A stretch of DNA of 64,000 nt from Novosphingobium sp. KA1 (GTDB lineage: Bacteria; Pseudomonadota; Alphaproteobacteria; Sphingomonadales; Sphingomonadaceae), in NCBI RefSeq assembly GCF_017309955.1, contig NZ_CP021248.1:1709001-1773000 (forward strand), in the 5' to 3' direction. The position numbers were made by a program, and so were the translations under genes. Below the pieces are notes generated by a model. It had not been told where the DNA came from. It searched no databases and saw only the letters and a list, made by a program, of their open reading frames with translations. Positions 16,181 through 24,938 of the stretch are shown one piece after another. How positions within the stretch are numbered: position 1 is the first letter of the stretch; every line of letters begins with the position of its first letter.

Positions 16181-17170
16181 TCAGACCCGCACCGGCGCCT
16201 TCGACGGATCGACGAAGAGCTCTTCCATCGACATGCGGCGCGGGGTCAGGCCCTGCTTGAACGCGGTCTGTTCGAGCGCCTCGATGGTCGCGCGGTTTTC
16301 CTCGATGCCGTAAGGCAGCGGATCGGGGCCGACAATCTTCTGGAGCGCGCGGTACTTGTCCGCCTGCTTGCCGGTGGCCTCGCCCGAGTTCAGCTTTGCC
16401 AGCCATTCGTCCTTGGCGCGGGTGAAGGCGTCGTTGAGCGAGCGGGCGATCCAGGGGTGTGCCTCGAGGATCTCGTCCTTGACGACGATGGTGCCGTGCA
16501 TCGGATAGACGCCGGTGCGCGCGTAGTATTCGGCCTCGGCCTCGGCGGCGTTGGGGATGAGATCGACATACATGCTGGTGTCGACTTCCTGCCAGCCTCC
16601 GGTCGGCGCGCCGGTGCGGCCGATGCCGGCAGCGGCCTCGACGCCGGCCTGGATCTCGTCGGCGGCCATCATCTCGGCGAGCGAGCGGCCCTCGGGCGCA
16701 TGCTGGACATTGGCGGGCAGCTTGAGCTGGGTCACGTGCTCCTCGTCGTCGACGATCCAGGTGACCTTGTCGTTGTCCATGCCGTATTCGTCGATGAATA
16801 CCTGCCGGATCCACACGCCGGTCGTCACCGAATAGGCGCGCACGCCCACGTTCCGGCCCTCGAGATCCTTGGGCGTATTGATGCCGGAATCGGGCTTCAC
16901 CAGCATGCCGCCGTGGTGGAAGCGGCGCACCACGAAGATCGGCAGCGCGGTGAACGGGCGATCGTAGGCGCGTGCGATGATGTAAGTGGTGGGCGCGAGT
17001 TCACAGACGTCGAATTCGAGATCGCGGACCATCCGGCGGAACGCGCCGATCTGCGGCTTGACGGTGACGAACTCGGCCTCGACGCCCTCGATCGCGATGC
17101 TGCCGTCGCGGATGGCGGCAGTGTGCGGATGGTCGGCGATCGCCAGCTTCAGGCGGACTTTCTGGCTCAA
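16181..17170 (-). CDS. 4,5-dihydroxyphthalate decarboxylase-like protein (paralogue 2)
   Basis: This 329-aa protein belongs to the same Pht5-like family as 7814-8704 but carries about 30 extra residues. Shared stretches are FDVCELAPTTYIIARAYDRP and GRNVGVRAYSVTTGVWIRQ. It is the first gene of the minus-strand cluster and faces the tandem-HTH LysR gene across a 483-base divergent region, so it is probably the most directly regulated gene. Two such paralogues at opposite ends of one cluster suggest either two related substrates or two subunits of one enzyme. Substrate-binding-protein function cannot be excluded because of the fold, but no export signal is present. Confidence 0.75.
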   Translation of the reverse strand: MSQKVRLKLAIADHPHTAAIRDGSIAIEGVEAEFVTVKPQIGAFRRMVRDLEFDVCELAPTTYIIARAYDRPFTALPIFVVRRFHHGGMLVKPDSGINTPKDLEGRNVGVRAYSVTTGVWIRQVFIDEYGMDNDKVTWIVDDEEHVTQLKLPANVQHAPEGRSLAEMMAADEIQAGVEAAAGIGRTGAPTGGWQEVDTSMYVDLIPNAAEAEAEYYARTGVYPMHGTIVVKDEILEAHPWIARSLNDAFTRAKDEWLAKLNSGEATGKQADKYRALQKIVGPDPLPYGIEENRATIEALEQTAFKQGLTPRRMSMEELFVDPSKAPVRV

Positions 17171-17653
17171 GGTGCTCTCCCTCGGGACTATGCAGGAAAA
17201 CGGCTCGACGCGCCCGTGGCAAGGGTGCGCTGCCGGTTGCCCGCGAAAAGCGCGCAGGCCCTGGCCAAGTCAACGCACCCCACATGCGAACCGGTCGGCG
17301 GGAGCGCACAATTTATCGAAGCCCTTTCGGTAGACACGCAGGTTTATCGCGCCCCCGCGCCAACCCTGCAACCGATCGTGATAGGAAACGCGCCCCTGGC
17401 GATATAAATCCAGCGCCGTACCCAATAGGTTCCGCGTGCTGCCAGTCGCAAGTCCGCGACAATCGCCGCGCCGATGCGGGAGTGGAATTTTGAGGCTAAC
17501 ATGCAGCAAATACGCCATTTAGCATGATGCATTTCACAACCATAGCACGGACCCCGGCGTCCTCCGCGCTGCAGCTGCGAAGTTCTCCGTGATAGCTCCG
17601 GACATTGCCCAACCGATAAATTTCGCGCTACCCGTCCTTCCAGAGAGGACCGA
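17171..17653. promoter_or_regulatory. Divergent control region of the catabolic cluster
   Basis: These 483 bases separate the first catabolic gene (minus) from the LysR-type regulator (plus). The part near 17500-17530 is AT-richer and includes the short palindrome GCATGATGC. By analogy with LysR systems it should hold the operator and both promoters. I cannot place the boxes with confidence. Confidence 0.5.
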
Positions 17654-18964
17654 ATGATGACCGAAACGAGTCACCCCGAAACCGCGCCAGCCCCGTCGCC
17701 AGCGCCCCCGGGCAAAGTCGATGCCGGGAAGGAGCCGAAAGCCTGCGCAAGTGATCGCGCGCAGAGCCTGAGCTTTCGCCAATTGCGCCTGTTCGAGGCC
17801 ATCGGCGATCTCAAGTCGGTCCGCCGTGCCTCGGAAGCCTGCAGCCTGTCGCAACCCGCCGTCACGCAGGCGCTCGCAAAGATGGAAGCGCAGCTCGGAG
17901 CCACGCTCGTCGACCGGCGCGCCAGCGGCAGCTACCTCAACGAGCTCGGCCTCGTCTTTCACGCCCGCGTGAAGCGCTTCTTCGAGCAGGTCGAGCGCGC
18001 CGCAGTCGAGATCGGCGCCGCCGTCAACGCCGAGAGCGCACGGGCCCTGGTCAACCGCCTCACCCGATCGCAGTTGCGAACGCTGGTGGGCGTCATGGAG
18101 CACGGCTCGTTCGAAGCCGCGAGCGAAAGCTTCGCGATCTCCGCCGCCTCGCTCCAGCGCGCGGCGCGCGACCTCCAGGGGAACCTGCGCGTCTCGCTGT
18201 TCTACCGCACCGCGGCTGGCATGCTCGTCAGCCCCCTCGGCATCCGCCTCGGGCAGATGGTCAAGCTGGCACTTCAGGAGATCGAATGGGGCGTCGCCGA
18301 AGTCGATGCCGCGCTTGACGGCAGCAGCACCCCGGTGGTGATCGGGGCCATGCCCTTCGGCGGCAGCGTGCTGCTTGCCTCGGTGCTCGATCAATTCCTC
18401 GAGAACTGCCCGAGCGCAGACATCCGCATCATGAACGAAAGCGCGGTCGAGATGACCAAGTGCCTGCGCGCGGGCGAGGTTGACTTCGTGGTCGGCCTGC
18501 TGCCCGAGGACGTGGCGCCCGGTCTCGTATGCGAGCCGCTGGTGGCGACGCCCTATGCGGTCGTCGCGCGTGCCGGGCACCCCTTGATGCGTGCGGGCAA
18601 GGTCACTCTCGAGGAACTCATGGCCTACGACTGGATTACCGGCACCCCCGGCTCCAGCCGCCGCGCCTGCTTCGATCGCCTGTTCGAGGGCACGCGGGGC
18701 CCCCAGACGCATGTCGCAACGTGCGCCGTACCGATCATCCGTCACCTGCTCAAGCGTTCCAACCGGCTGACCTTGATGACCACCTTCGAGCTAACCCACG
18801 AGGAAGGCTTGCGCACGCTGCACTTCGGCGCCATCGAACCGGTGCCCGCGATCGGCATCACCACGCGCGAGGACTGGATGCCAACGCCCGTGCAATCGGC
18901 CTTCGTCGAGGCGATCCGCGCCCACGTCAACGCCCCGCCGCCCCGGCTGCGCCAGGCGGGCTGA
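17654..18964 (+). CDS. LysR-type regulator with two tandem helix-turn-helix domains
   Basis: At 436 aa this is over 100 residues longer than a normal LysR protein. After a Pro-rich leader there is a first winged HTH at about 41-100 (SFRQLRLFEAIGDLKSVRRA; SLSQPAVTQALAKMEAQLG). A second, recognisably LysR-like, lies at about 138-198 (SQLRTLVGVMEHGSFEAASE, then LVSPLGIRLGQ). The effector-binding domain begins near 225 (PVVIGAMPFGGSVLLASVLD). GAGAGGAC precedes the start. It is divergent from the aromatic-acid cluster and is its probable regulator. The second HTH is the less typical one and could act in DNA binding or dimerisation. Confidence 0.88.
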   Translation: MMTETSHPETAPAPSPAPPGKVDAGKEPKACASDRAQSLSFRQLRLFEAIGDLKSVRRASEACSLSQPAVTQALAKMEAQLGATLVDRRASGSYLNELGLVFHARVKRFFEQVERAAVEIGAAVNAESARALVNRLTRSQLRTLVGVMEHGSFEAASESFAISAASLQRAARDLQGNLRVSLFYRTAAGMLVSPLGIRLGQMVKLALQEIEWGVAEVDAALDGSSTPVVIGAMPFGGSVLLASVLDQFLENCPSADIRIMNESAVEMTKCLRAGEVDFVVGLLPEDVAPGLVCEPLVATPYAVVARAGHPLMRAGKVTLEELMAYDWITGTPGSSRRACFDRLFEGTRGPQTHVATCAVPIIRHLLKRSNRLTLMTTFELTHEEGLRTLHFGAIEPVPAIGITTREDWMPTPVQSAFVEAIRAHVNAPPPRLRQAG

Positions 18965-19079
18965 GGGAAGCGAGGCAGGCGCGCGTTCCTATCGGTCCGG
19001 GCCGAAGACCGATCACCGCGCATGCGTGCCAGACGCCCAAGGCGTCTCCCGTCAGCCAGCGACACAGGAGACGCCCTGC

Positions 19080-19832
19080 ATGACCCGAACCCGTGAACTG
19101 AACCTTCACTCTATGGACGGCACACTGCCCGTCACGCTTCACCTGCCCGAAGGCGACGCACCGGGCCCCTTCCCCCCCGTCATTCTCTACATGGATGGTC
19201 CCGGCATCCGCCCTGCCGTGCAGGAGATCGCCGCGCGGCTTTCGTCCCATAGCTTCGCGGTGTTCCTGCCCGACCTCTTCCACCGCGCCGGCCACTATGC
19301 TCCGGTGGACCCGATGGTCGTCTTTACCGACCCCGAACTGCGTACGCGCCACCGCGAGACGCTCATGGCGAGTGCCACGCCCGCGAACGCGATGGCCGAT
19401 ACGCAAGCGCTCCTCGCTGCCATCGAAACCGTACCCGAGGCCGCTCCCGGCCCCCTCGGCGTCGTCGGCTACTGCATGGGCGGTAGGCTCGCGCTGATCG
19501 CGGCGGCCACTTTCCCCGAGTGCATCGGCGCTATCGCCAGCTTCCATGGCGGGGGCCTTGCGACCGAGAAGCCGGGTAGCCCCCACCTCCTCGCCGATCG
19601 CATCAAAGCCCGCGTCTACATCGCGGGCGCCATTGAGGACGCGAACTTCACCGAGGAACAGAAAGGGCTGCTCGTCGCCGCCTTCGAGGCGGCCAGGCTC
19701 GACCACCGCATCGAGACCTTTCCCGCGCGGCACGGCTGGGTGCCACGCGATACCGCCGTCCACGATCCCGCCGAGGCCGAACACCACTGGCGCGAACTGG
19801 TGCCCTTCCTCGAGAACGCGCTTAGGGGCTGA
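19080..19832 (+). CDS. Dienelactone hydrolase family protein
   Basis: This 250-aa alpha/beta hydrolase has the dienelactone hydrolase nucleophile elbow GYCMGGRLAL, with Cys as nucleophile as in that family, and the catalytic His region ARHGWVPRD. The ATG at 19080 follows AGGAG at a good distance; an in-frame ATG at 19026 is less well placed. A short perfect hairpin, AGACGCC CAA GGCGTCT, lies in the leader. It follows the LysR gene on the same strand and is coupled to the next MFS gene, whose GTG start comes one base after its stop. A lactone- or ester-opening role in aromatic catabolism is likely. Confidence 0.85.
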   Translation: MTRTRELNLHSMDGTLPVTLHLPEGDAPGPFPPVILYMDGPGIRPAVQEIAARLSSHSFAVFLPDLFHRAGHYAPVDPMVVFTDPELRTRHRETLMASATPANAMADTQALLAAIETVPEAAPGPLGVVGYCMGGRLALIAAATFPECIGAIASFHGGGLATEKPGSPHLLADRIKARVYIAGAIEDANFTEEQKGLLVAAFEAARLDHRIETFPARHGWVPRDTAVHDPAEAEHHWRELVPFLENALRG

Positions 19833-19833
19833 C

Positions 19834-21258
19834 GTGTCCTCCCCGCAATCCACCGGCAGCTATCGCCGCACCGCGCTGATCGTCGCGGCCGCGCTCTTCA
19901 TGCAGAACCTCGATGCGACGGTGCTCGCGACCGCGCTGCCGACCATGGCGCGCGAGTTCGCAGTGCCGCCCGCCGAGATGAGCCTCGCGCTCACCGGGTA
20001 CCTGCTCGCGCTTGCGGTGTTCATCCCCGCCTCGGGTCCGGTGGCCGACCGCTTCGGCGGGCGCCGCACCTTTCAGGCCGCGATCGGCCTCTTCGTCGGC
20101 GGCTCGGTACTCTGCGGCTTCGCGCCGACGCTTTCCGCGCTCGTCGCCGCGCGCTTCGTGCAGGGGATCGGAGGCGCCATGATGGTGCCGGTGGGCCGCC
20201 TGGTGCTGCTGCGCTCGGTCGAGAAGCACGAGTTGGTCGCCGCGATGGCCTGGCTGACGATGCCCGCCATGATCGGTCCCATCATCGGCCCGCCCGTGGG
20301 CGGCGCCATCGTGACGCTACTCGACTGGCACTGGATCTTCTGGATCAACGTGCCGACGGGGCTGGTCGGCATGCTCATGGTCGGACGGCACATCTCCGAC
20401 GAGGGCATCGCCACACCGCGTCCCTTCGACCGCCTGGGCTTCCTCCTCTGCGCGCTGACGCTGGCACCGCTGATCTTCGGGCTCCAGCTTGCTGGGCGCT
20501 CGACGCATATTGGTCTCGCCCTCGCGCTCCTGTGCGGCGGGCTTGTCGCGCTTGCCGCCTACCTTGTGCATGCAAGGCGCACGGCCCATCCCCTGCTGGA
20601 CATCACCCTGCTGCGCATCGCCACCTTCCGCCTCTCGATACTCGGCGGCGGACTGATCCGCGTGACGCAGGGCGCGATGCCCTTCCTGATGCCGATGCTG
20701 CTGCAGTTCGCCTTCGGCCTCAGCGCGGCGGCAAGCGGTGGGGTGACGCTCGCGACCGCACTCGGCTCGTTCACGATGAAGGGTGTCGCCCGGCGCGTGC
20801 TCAGGCGCTTCGGCTTTCGCGCCACGCTCGCCATGGCGGGCGTGCTCTTGCCGCTGACCTATGCCCTCGCCGGCTTCATCGGCCCCGACTGGCCGCTGCC
20901 CGCGATCTTCGGACTGCTCGCGGCCTGTGGCTTCCTGGCTTCGCTTCTCTTCACCGCCTACAATACGATCGCCTATGCCGACGTCAGCCCCGAATGCATG
21001 AGCCGCGCGACGAGCTTCTACGCGACCTTCCAGCAACTCTCGCTCTCACTCGGTATCTGCGCGGGCGCCTCGATGCTGGGCCTCGCCATGCGCACCTACG
21101 GCCATACCCTCCCCGAATTCTCGGACTTCCGCAGCGCGATCTGGGCGGTCTGCGCGGTCTCGCTCCTGGCGCTGATCCCAAACCTCGCGCTGCCGCGCGA
21201 TGCGGGGGCGGAGTTGAGCGGGCATCGGAAGGCGCGCGGCGGGGTATCGGAGGAATGA
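19834..21258 (+). CDS. MFS transporter, DHA2 (EmrB/QacA) type
   Basis: The product is 474 aa with about 14 membrane segments. Motifs include NLDATVLATALPTMAREF in the first segment and ADRFGGRRTF in the loop between segments 2 and 3, both typical of drug/solute:proton antiporters. I choose GTG 19834, preceded by AGGGG and one base after the hydrolase stop. The longer upstream frame runs through the hydrolase gene and is not coding there. It could export a toxic intermediate of the pathway or an unrelated compound. Confidence 0.85.
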   Translation: MSSPQSTGSYRRTALIVAAALFMQNLDATVLATALPTMAREFAVPPAEMSLALTGYLLALAVFIPASGPVADRFGGRRTFQAAIGLFVGGSVLCGFAPTLSALVAARFVQGIGGAMMVPVGRLVLLRSVEKHELVAAMAWLTMPAMIGPIIGPPVGGAIVTLLDWHWIFWINVPTGLVGMLMVGRHISDEGIATPRPFDRLGFLLCALTLAPLIFGLQLAGRSTHIGLALALLCGGLVALAAYLVHARRTAHPLLDITLLRIATFRLSILGGGLIRVTQGAMPFLMPMLLQFAFGLSAAASGGVTLATALGSFTMKGVARRVLRRFGFRATLAMAGVLLPLTYALAGFIGPDWPLPAIFGLLAACGFLASLLFTAYNTIAYADVSPECMSRATSFYATFQQLSLSLGICAGASMLGLAMRTYGHTLPEFSDFRSAIWAVCAVSLLALIPNLALPRDAGAELSGHRKARGGVSEE

Positions 21259-21266
21259 TCAAGAAA

Positions 21267-21478
21267 GTCTCTTAAAGGGTTTGACCCAAGGGGTCCAACA
21301 CCCCTTGCCCCCGTACACGTCAAGTTTGCGGCACCGTCAGCCGAGCGCGAGGACTGCGCCGCAGGCAATAAACACTTCCTCGCACCGAGCGCGCAACGAA
21401 TAGGCGAAGCGTGACGCAGACGGTCTTGGGAGCTCGAGGGGCTATACCCCTCGAAATCATTCCCTTGTCCTTTCAATC
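21267..21478. repeat. Structured intergenic repeat, copy 2 (other at 15962-16165)
   Basis: Here the hairpins are CAAGGGGT/ACCCCTTG at 21287-21307 and CGAGGGG CTATA CCCCTCG at 21435-21453. The element fills the space between two convergent genes almost exactly, so it could serve as a bidirectional terminator. It shares order and spacing of motifs with copy 1. Confidence 0.7.
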
Positions 21479-21480
21479 AA

Positions 21481-22479
21481 CTAGCTCTCATTCCGCGCCA
21501 GCCAGGGCCGGATGATCCCCAGCGCCTCATCGGGGCGATCCGAGATGAAGGCATGTCCGCCGCCCGGCACGACCGCGAATTCGGCGCCCTTGACGCGCTG
21601 GGCGAAGGATCCGAGCGTCGCCGGGCGCGCCTCGTCGTACTGGCCGGTGGCGAAGAGCGTGCGCGGCCCGTCGAGCCGGGCCAGCAGCGGTTCGCCGTCG
21701 TAGGTCCGCAAGGTCCCGGTCGAGACGAATTCGCTCGATCCCCACATGGCATTGTAGAGCTCCGCGTTCATCCTGAGCGCGGGGTGCGCGGCGAGATAGG
21801 CCCGATACCCCTCGGATCGCGGCTCGCGGCTGAGGAAGTTCGCATAGAACACCTCGGTCGCCTGTTCGCAGGCGGGGGTGATCGGCGCGGGCGGATCGCA
21901 GGCATCGAGTGTCTTCTGCACGCCGGGCGCCAGCTGGCGGCGCAACACCGCCGCATCGGCGATCCAGCTGCGCGTCGAGACCAGCGGGCTGGCGAGGATC
22001 AGGCTGGCGAGGCCCTGCGGACGGCGTGCGCCATGTTCGAGCGCCACGGTGCCGCCCCAGCTCTGCCCGAGCACGTGCCAGCGCGCGATGCCGAGCGCGC
22101 GGCGCACGGCCTCGACCTCGTCGACGAAACGCCCGACCCGCCAGTTCGCGGGTGAACCGGGGCGATCCGACAGCCCGCAGTCGAGCTGGTCGTAGAGGAT
22201 CACCGCACGCTCGCCGGCCAGCGCGAGGAGGTCGAGGAATGCCGCGTGGTTGCCGCCGGGGCCACCGTGGATGGCGACCAGCGGTGCGAGCGGCCCGTCG
22301 AGGCGGCCATTGACGCGCACGTAGATGCGCCCGCCCTCGACCGGCACCATGAGTTCGCGATCGGGCGCGGGATAGCTGTCGGGCGCGCGGGCAAGCAGCG
22401 GCGATGCCGTGGCCGCCAATCCCGCCGCAAGCCCCGCCCAAAGCCCCTGGCCGAGCACTTCCCTGCGGTTCATCGGCAT
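21481..22479 (-). CDS. Tat-exported alpha/beta hydrolase, proline iminopeptidase-like
   Basis: The 332-aa protein starts MPMNRREVLGQGLWAGLA, a twin-arginine signal followed by a hydrophobic stretch ending near ARA. The mature part has the family signature IHGGPGGNH, the nucleophile elbow GQSWGGTVAL, and a late His in VVPGGGHAF. The start at 22479 is preceded by GGAGAGG. Proline iminopeptidases and related hydrolases release N-terminal proline or cleave small amides and esters. It follows the propeller protein gene on the same strand after 182 bases. Periplasmic peptide processing together with the TonB receptor is plausible. Confidence 0.82.
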   Translation of the reverse strand: MPMNRREVLGQGLWAGLAAGLAATASPLLARAPDSYPAPDRELMVPVEGGRIYVRVNGRLDGPLAPLVAIHGGPGGNHAAFLDLLALAGERAVILYDQLDCGLSDRPGSPANWRVGRFVDEVEAVRRALGIARWHVLGQSWGGTVALEHGARRPQGLASLILASPLVSTRSWIADAAVLRRQLAPGVQKTLDACDPPAPITPACEQATEVFYANFLSREPRSEGYRAYLAAHPALRMNAELYNAMWGSSEFVSTGTLRTYDGEPLLARLDGPRTLFATGQYDEARPATLGSFAQRVKGAEFAVVPGGGHAFISDRPDEALGIIRPWLARNES

Positions 22480-22661
22480 CGGTACCTCTCCCCCTCTGGC
22501 CGGGATCGTGTCCCGGCACCTTCAGCGGGGTAGCAGAAGCCGCGGACATGGCAACGCGACAGCCCCTCCCCCTCCCCCAACACAAAGGAAGGGGAGGACG
22601 CCGCCATGGCACCCTCCCCTCGAGGTTGTCCCGTCCCGTCAAGGGTGGGGGAGAGAGCGGT

Positions 22662-24536
22662 TCAGGTCAGCAGCGACTTGTCGATGTAGAGCGGCATCGA
22701 ATCCTCCCACTTGCTGTCGGTCAGCAGGCGCTTGTTCGAGCCGTCGAAGTTCATCACGTAGATCTGGCCATATTGCTGGAAGGTGTTGTCATAGAGCGCA
22801 GCCTCGTCGCGGAAGCCATGCGCCGAGCCCGACCACATGATGCGCCCGTCGGGTGCCCAGACCGCGTGGCCATCGCTTTCCTTGCCATGGGTGAGCATCT
22901 GGAAATCGCTGCCGTCGGGGCGGATGGTGCAGATCTGGAAGGTGGTGCCGCCCACCTTGCGGGTGAAGACGATGCGTTCGCCGTCGGGCGACCAGCCGGG
23001 CAGGTTGTCGAGTTCCTCGGTGAGCACGCGGACCTGCCGGGTCTCGAGGTTCATGATCCTGAGGCCCCGTTCCTCGCTCTGGCCCCAGACGCGGAACACC
23101 AGTTCCCTGCCGTCCTTCGAGAAGCTCGGGAAGCCCGAGTGCACGGTGCCGTCGGTCAGGATCTCGAGATCGCTGCCGTCCTTGCGCACGCGCGCCACCA
23201 CCGCCTTGGCGTAGGAGCGCTCGGCGAACCAGGTGCCGATGCCGAAGGCCAGCCACTCGCCATCGGGTGACCAGCAGGGCTGGAAGGCGCCCGCGAGGCC
23301 CTTCTGGACCATGGCCGGATTGAGCCCGGACTTCGCGTTGTCATAGACCACGCGCCGCTGCGAGCCGTCGGGACGGCAGGTAACGATCGAGGAATTGCCC
23401 GTCTGCTTCTCGGTGAAGCACATCATGCCCTGCCGCGAGAGCAGCGGGAACACGTCCATGAAGCGGTATTCGTAATCCGCGTCCCACGAGTAGAGCGGCT
23501 TGTCGAGCGGGCGGACCGGGCGGAAATCCTGCACCTCGTAGATCACGGACTTGCCGTCCGCGGTCCAGTGCGGCGAGCGCAGCCCCTTGCGCCTGAAGCC
23601 CGCGCGCCCCGAGGTATAGGCCAGCCCCTCCTCGGGCCCGCCCTTGACGACGTAGCCGATCTCGTCGTCGCTCAGGTATTGCGGCGAGACCTTGAGCCAG
23701 GCACCGCTGGTGTGCTCGATCCTTGCGCCGGTCTCGACGTCGACCGAGACGATCTGCGATTCCACGCGGCCGATCCATTCGGGACGGCGCGCGCCCCAGG
23801 TGGCCTCGGTGGTGAGTTCGTAGAACACGATGCGCTTGCCGTCGGGAGACCACGAGGGCGAGCCCTGCGACCAGTTCCGGCGCGAGGCGACCTTGGCAAA
23901 GCCGGTGCCGTCGGGGCGGATCCGGTAGATCGCCAGTTCCTGCGTGTGCTCCCAGCCATGGCCCTCGTCGTGGCCGCGCCACGAGGTGTTGCGGTCGCTC
24001 GAGAAGGCGATCCACTGGCCGTCGGGCGACCATGCGGGGCGGAAATAGCAGTCGGGGCTATCGGGATCGCCCTTGACCTCGCCGAAGCCGGTGAGCTGGC
24101 GCGTCTTGCCCGTGGCGATCTCCATGACCCAGATATTGGCCTTGTAGCCATTGCGGGTGGAGACCCAGGCCAGCCACTTGCCATCGGGCGAAAGCGCGGC
24201 GGCATCGTCCATGCTGGACCCGTCGGCCACGGCCTTGATGCCAGTGCCGTCGCCCTTGGCGACGAAGAGGCTGGAATTGCCGTCGCCAAGGCGCTCGGAG
24301 GTGAACACCAGCCGCGCGCCATCGCGCGAGAGGCGGGCGTTGTAATCGTAAGTGCTCTGGCTGAGGACCTTGCGCTCGCCGCTGCCGTCGAGGCCCGCGA
24401 CGAAGACCTCCGAGACCGAAGGCGCGATGCGATTCATCATCATCACGCCCTTCTTGCTCGGTACGGGCCGGGCGATGCCGACCTGGCTGAGCAGCACCGA
24501 GGCCGGAACGGCGGCCAGGAAATCTCTGCGCTTCAC
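22662..24536 (-). CDS. Secreted TolB/PD40 beta-propeller protein
   Basis: This 624-aa protein has a Tat-like signal (VKRRDFLAAVPASVLLSQVG) and many PD40 repeats, recognisable by SPDG blocks: ALSPDGKWLAWVS, PAWSPDGQWIAFSS, SPSWSPDGKRIVFYE, PGWSPDGERIVFTR. I chose the GTG at 24536 with GGAGA before it. An upstream ATG at 24638 gives a basic, signal-less leader. Such propellers act as binding platforms or as part of exopeptidases; no peptidase domain is attached here. Its neighbours are a peptidase-like hydrolase and a TonB-dependent receptor. Confidence 0.8.
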   Translation of the reverse strand: MKRRDFLAAVPASVLLSQVGIARPVPSKKGVMMMNRIAPSVSEVFVAGLDGSGERKVLSQSTYDYNARLSRDGARLVFTSERLGDGNSSLFVAKGDGTGIKAVADGSSMDDAAALSPDGKWLAWVSTRNGYKANIWVMEIATGKTRQLTGFGEVKGDPDSPDCYFRPAWSPDGQWIAFSSDRNTSWRGHDEGHGWEHTQELAIYRIRPDGTGFAKVASRRNWSQGSPSWSPDGKRIVFYELTTEATWGARRPEWIGRVESQIVSVDVETGARIEHTSGAWLKVSPQYLSDDEIGYVVKGGPEEGLAYTSGRAGFRRKGLRSPHWTADGKSVIYEVQDFRPVRPLDKPLYSWDADYEYRFMDVFPLLSRQGMMCFTEKQTGNSSIVTCRPDGSQRRVVYDNAKSGLNPAMVQKGLAGAFQPCWSPDGEWLAFGIGTWFAERSYAKAVVARVRKDGSDLEILTDGTVHSGFPSFSKDGRELVFRVWGQSEERGLRIMNLETRQVRVLTEELDNLPGWSPDGERIVFTRKVGGTTFQICTIRPDGSDFQMLTHGKESDGHAVWAPDGRIMWSGSAHGFRDEAALYDNTFQQYGQIYVMNFDGSNKRLLTDSKWEDSMPLYIDKSLLT

Positions 24537-24938
24537 TTCATGCTCTCCCTGCAATTCCTCTCGGGGCCCTCGAGCCCCCCGACGCGCCGGGACCGGGGAC
24601 CGGGCGGGGGCCGGGCACCATGCCTCACGGAGCGACAAGCGTTCCTGCGAACCTCGCGCATTCTTCGCGCCAAGGTCCGTGTTCCCGTGCCTGAAACCGC
24701 ATTAGGCGAGCCTCCGGGGCTTTGCACGGGCACCGTCGTCAAAGTTATCGGCCTTGGGCAAGTGCCTATATCCGCCCCGGCGATCTTGCCGCTTACACGA
24801 AAGGAACGAGGCAGCTGCAAGACAGCCATGGATGCTCGGCGCAGGCTTGCGCCGCCGCCGTTCATGCCGGGCACGAAGGCCGGTGCGGGAACAAGCAAGT
24901 CGTCCGCGATCAGCACCGCGGACGACGGGGAGGAAATC
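24537..24938. promoter_or_regulatory. Leader region of the TonB receptor with hairpin at 24899-24926
   Basis: These 402 bases lie between the divergent propeller and receptor genes. A perfect 10-bp stem, GTCGTCCGCG, an 8-base loop and CGCGGACGAC, lies directly before the receptor ribosome binding site GGGGAGGAAATC. It could influence translation or mRNA stability. I could not place promoters. Confidence 0.5.

Noticed and set aside
20317..21036. Minus-strand frame of 239 codons
   Set aside because: Antisense to the DHA2 transporter; composition typical of a shadow frame.
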